Shown one piece after another: positions 61,662 to 64,000 of a stretch of 64,000 nt of DNA. Within the stretch, counting starts at the first letter, position 1. Each line of letters begins with the position of its first letter. Source of the stretch: Sphingopyxis microcysteis (GTDB taxonomy: Bacteria > Pseudomonadota > Alphaproteobacteria > Sphingomonadales > Sphingomonadaceae); contig NZ_JAANYY010000002.1 of assembly GCF_012274265.1 (NCBI RefSeq), forward strand, positions 1,240,001 to 1,304,000. Reading direction: 5' to 3'. The position numbers and the translations under genes were made by a program. The notes beneath the pieces are model-generated. The model was not told the origin of the DNA. It saw nothing but the letters and a program-made list of their open reading frames with translations, and did no database searches.

Positions 61662-63026
61662 TCATCCCTCGCGGAAGGACCGGTTGAAACTGTCGATCAT
61701 CGGCTGGAACAGATATTGCAGCAGCGAGCTTGACCCGAGGTCGATATAGACTTCGGCCGGCATCCCAGACATCAGCTGGACGTCGGGATATTTCTTCAGC
61801 TGCGCCGCCGATATCTCGACGATAACCTTGTAATAGATTTGCTGTGCATCCTTGTCGTAGATCGCATCGGGGCTGACTTCCTTGACCGTCCCGATCAGAT
61901 TGGGGATCACGCGCGCCTTGTACGGCGTCAGCTTGATTTCCGCCTTCAGCCCTTTGTGAACCACGTCGATATCGATCGGGCGAAGGCGCGCCGACACCAC
62001 AATCTTTTCGGACGTCGGAACGATGTCGAGGATCGGCTGCCCGGCGCCAATGACCCCGCCGGGCGTAATCAACCGCAGATTGGCCACGCGCCCAGCGACG
62101 GGTGCGACCACCTGTTGGCGGGTGCGAATATCGCTGCTGACCGTCAGTTTTTCGCGCGCTTCGGCGATCTGGAGCTGGACCTGGCGCTGCTGGCCGGTCG
62201 CCTCGAGCACCATCTGACCGCGCAGCGAGACCATCTGCGCGCGCGTCTCACCAATCGTATCCCGCAGCCGGTCGAGATTGTTGGTAAGCTTGCCGCGTTC
62301 GCCGTCGACCAGCGCCTTTTGCCGTTGCAGCGCGAGGAGTCGGGATTTGCGCTCCAGCCCCTCATCGACAAGCATGTCGACGCCCATCTGTTCGTCGTCG
62401 AGCAGCTTCGCCTGATCGGTCAGCGCCGCGATCTGCGCCCCCGAACTGCGAATGTCGGCGTTCGACTGCCCGATCCGCTGCGACAAGATCTGCGCCTGTT
62501 CCGCCAAGCCACGACGCCGCGAGGCAAATTCCGCATTGGACGCGGCGATGATTTCCTTCACCTCGGGATCGCCAGCCGCCGCCAGCAGTTCGGCGGGATA
62601 GCGGACCGTGGGCAGCCCCAGCCGCTCGGCGGTGAGCCGTGCGTCCTGCGCGAGCAGACCGTAAAAGCTCGTCCGCAAGGCCGCGTCCGAGGCCTCGCTT
62701 TGCGTCTCGTCAAACAGCACGAGCGGCTGGCCGGCGCGTACCTCCTGCCCTTCCTTGACCAGGAACTGGCGGACGATGCCGCCTTCCAGATGCTGGACCG
62801 TGCGGCGGCCACCGCCTTCGGCCTCCAGAAACCCACTGGCGATCGCCGCGCTATTCAGCGGGGCAGCCCAGCTCCAAGCCGCGAAAGCGAGAACAAACAG
62901 CCCGATCGACAACAGCGCGAGCCGCATCGAGCCGTTCACCCGCGGTCCGGCGACATCATCATCGGGAGATGGCAGCGCGAGACGCACCGGATCGCCATCT
63001 TCGCCCAGGCGAAAAGGAATGTTCAT
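61662..63026 (-). CDS. Type I secretion membrane fusion protein, HlyD/PrtE family
   Basis: Periplasmic adaptor of 454 aa linking the ABC exporter to an outer-membrane partner. It has one N-terminal membrane segment (MRLALLSIGLFVLAFAAWSW), a lipoyl-type half-motif (RRTVQHLEGGIVRQFLVKEG, the HlyD family signature), a long periplasmic coiled coil (~110-300) with repeated Gln/Arg-rich helices, the closing half (VVAPVAGRVANLRLITPGGV) and the C-terminal barrel ending SLLQYLFQPMIDSFNRSFRE. Its ATG overlaps the ABC gene stop (ATGA). Confidence 0.93.
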   Translation of the reverse strand: MNIPFRLGEDGDPVRLALPSPDDDVAGPRVNGSMRLALLSIGLFVLAFAAWSWAAPLNSAAIASGFLEAEGGGRRTVQHLEGGIVRQFLVKEGQEVRAGQPLVLFDETQSEASDAALRTSFYGLLAQDARLTAERLGLPTVRYPAELLAAAGDPEVKEIIAASNAEFASRRRGLAEQAQILSQRIGQSNADIRSSGAQIAALTDQAKLLDDEQMGVDMLVDEGLERKSRLLALQRQKALVDGERGKLTNNLDRLRDTIGETRAQMVSLRGQMVLEATGQQRQVQLQIAEAREKLTVSSDIRTRQQVVAPVAGRVANLRLITPGGVIGAGQPILDIVPTSEKIVVSARLRPIDIDVVHKGLKAEIKLTPYKARVIPNLIGTVKEVSPDAIYDKDAQQIYYKVIVEISAAQLKKYPDVQLMSGMPAEVYIDLGSSSLLQYLFQPMIDSFNRSFREG

Positions 63027-64000
63027 GCCTCCATTCCCCCTTGTTTGAACATCGCCGGATTGGCCTTGCCGGGCCCGCCCGGAGGCACTGCTTCGCCGGG
63101 AGGGATCGATCGCCGTTTACCAGCCATCTCCTCGACCACCGTCCGGGCATCGCCGAATTTCGCAACCTGCCCGTCCATCATCAGCAGTATCTTGTCGGCC
63201 AGTTCGAGCAGATTGGCGCGGTGCGAGACGATAATCGTCGTCATGTTCAGCGTTTTCAGTTTCTTGATCGTCGCGAGCAATGCGGCGTCGCCGCGCGCAT
63301 CGAGGCTGGCATTTGGTTCGTCGAGCACGATCAGCGGCGGTAGCCCGAACAGCGCGCGCGCCAGCCCGATGCGCTGGCGCTGACCGCCCGATAGCTGATG
63401 CCCGCCATCGGTCAGGACGCAGTCATAGCCGCCATTCAGATGCAGGATCATTTCATGGCAATCGGCCAGCTTCGCCGCCGCGATCACGTCGGCGTCGCGG
63501 GCGTCGGGACGAAAGCGTCCGATATTCTCGCGGATCGATCCAGGCAGCAGTTCGACGTCCTGCGGCAGATAGCCGACATTTGGCCCGAAATCGCTGCGCA
63601 TCCAGTCGAACGTGTCGGCGCCATCGAGCCGCACATGCCCCGACAAAGGCTTGAGGACGCCGACCAGAAGCCGCGACAAGGTCGTCTTCCCCGACGCCGA
63701 TGGCCCGACGATCGCCAGCGACGTCCCCGGCGCGATCGCGAAACTGACGTTCTTCAGGATCGCCCCCTTCATGCCGGGCGCCGCATAGGTCAGATTCTCG
63801 ACCGCCATCGCGCCCGACGGTTTGGGCAGCGCCATCTGCGAGGGACGCGGCGTCGGTAGGTCACAGAATCGCGACAGCCGCTGCAGGCTCTCGCGCGCCA
63901 GCACAAATTGTTTCCAATAGCTCATCGCCGCCTCGATCGGCGCGAGCAGGCGGGCGATCAGAATCGATCCGGCGATCATCGCGCCGCCGGTCAGTTGCTG
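63023..64000 (-). CDS. Type I secretion ABC transporter, PrtD family, 5' end beyond window
   Basis: The C-terminal 325 residues of a permease-ATPase fusion; the reading frame is open to position 64000. The visible membrane-side part (QQLTGGAMIAGSILIARLLAP) is the last helix region of PrtD-type exporters. The ATPase has Walker A IVGPSASGKTTLSRLLVG, the Q-loop GYLPQDVELLPGSIRENI, signature HQLSGGQRQRIGLARAL and Walker B LIVLDEPNASLDARGD with the H-loop IIVSHR. It exports a protein substrate directly across both membranes with the adjacent HlyD protein; the substrate (RTX-type?) is not in the window. Confidence 0.93.
   Translation of the reverse strand, partial: QQLTGGAMIAGSILIARLLAPIEAAMSYWKQFVLARESLQRLSRFCDLPTPRPSQMALPKPSGAMAVENLTYAAPGMKGAILKNVSFAIAPGTSLAIVGPSASGKTTLSRLLVGVLKPLSGHVRLDGADTFDWMRSDFGPNVGYLPQDVELLPGSIRENIGRFRPDARDADVIAAAKLADCHEMILHLNGGYDCVLTDGGHQLSGGQRQRIGLARALFGLPPLIVLDEPNASLDARGDAALLATIKKLKTLNMTTIIVSHRANLLELADKILLMMDGQVAKFGDARTVVEEMAGKRRSIPPGEAVPPGGPGKANPAMFKQGGMEA

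Overview
The window is GC-rich chromosomal DNA from an alphaproteobacterium, most likely a Sphingomonadales member (Sphingopyxis or a close relative). This is inferred from the gene set, from overall protein resemblance, and from several families of short palindromic intergenic repeats with cores such as TCGAGCGAAGTCGAGA and CGCGAAGGCGGGGGC. No prophage, transposase, integrase or CRISPR array was seen.

Region 1 (1-14.9 kb) is a polyamine uptake and catabolism locus. A divergent omega-amino-acid aminotransferase (cut by the window edge) is followed by an apparent operon of two glutamate-putrescine ligase-like genes (puuA paralogues), a gamma-glutamylputrescine oxidase-like gene (puuB), another class III aminotransferase and a complete PotFHIG-type ABC importer. 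After a DUF808 gene come a SpuC-like polyamine aminotransferase and a PuuD-like hydrolase on the opposite strand. No aldehyde dehydrogenase (PuuC) is present in the window. The operon is broken up by palindromic repeats and bracketed by two direct copies of another repeat.

Region 2 (14.9-27.2 kb) is mostly housekeeping: tRNA-Arg, a split DUF1214/DUF1254 pair, pyruvate phosphate dikinase, glyQ-glyS, an XRE regulator with a membrane partner, two tandem TraB/GumN proteins, a lower-GC orphan secreted protein, and rplY-pth. One palindromic repeat lies inside the glyS reading frame and is translated.

Region 3 (27.4-38.9 kb) mixes exported enzymes and DNA repair: a Tat-signal SDR, PhoX with an upstream Pho box, a CAP-domain protein, YchF, a MerR regulator divergent from a glutaredoxin-MauE fusion, PhoD, a nucleotide pyrophosphatase/phosphodiesterase and MutL. 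Three phosphate-releasing hydrolases sit within about 9 kb.

Region 4 (39.1-45.6 kb) is the rod-shape operon mreBCD-mrdA-rodA, then tRNA-Lys and an MgtC-family gene.

Region 5 (45.7-57.4 kb) is a microaerobic respiration cluster, ccoNOQP-ccoGHIS with a small Cys-rich protein, hemN, an OmpW-type porin, an FNR-type regulator with four candidate Fe-S cysteines, and a universal stress protein. Three FNR-type boxes (TTGAY-N4-RTCAA) sit in front of hemN, between ccoN and ompW, and in front of the stress protein, so the cluster looks like a self-contained oxygen-responsive regulon.

Region 6 (57.5-64 kb) is accessory: a peroxiredoxin-like domain lacking its catalytic Cys fused to a 2OG-Fe(II) oxygenase, an XRE regulator with a coupled small ORF, and a type I secretion ABC/HlyD pair followed by an unusual Omp85/BamA-type barrel with no recognisable POTRA domains. 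This last group and the translated repeat in glyS are the most unusual items.
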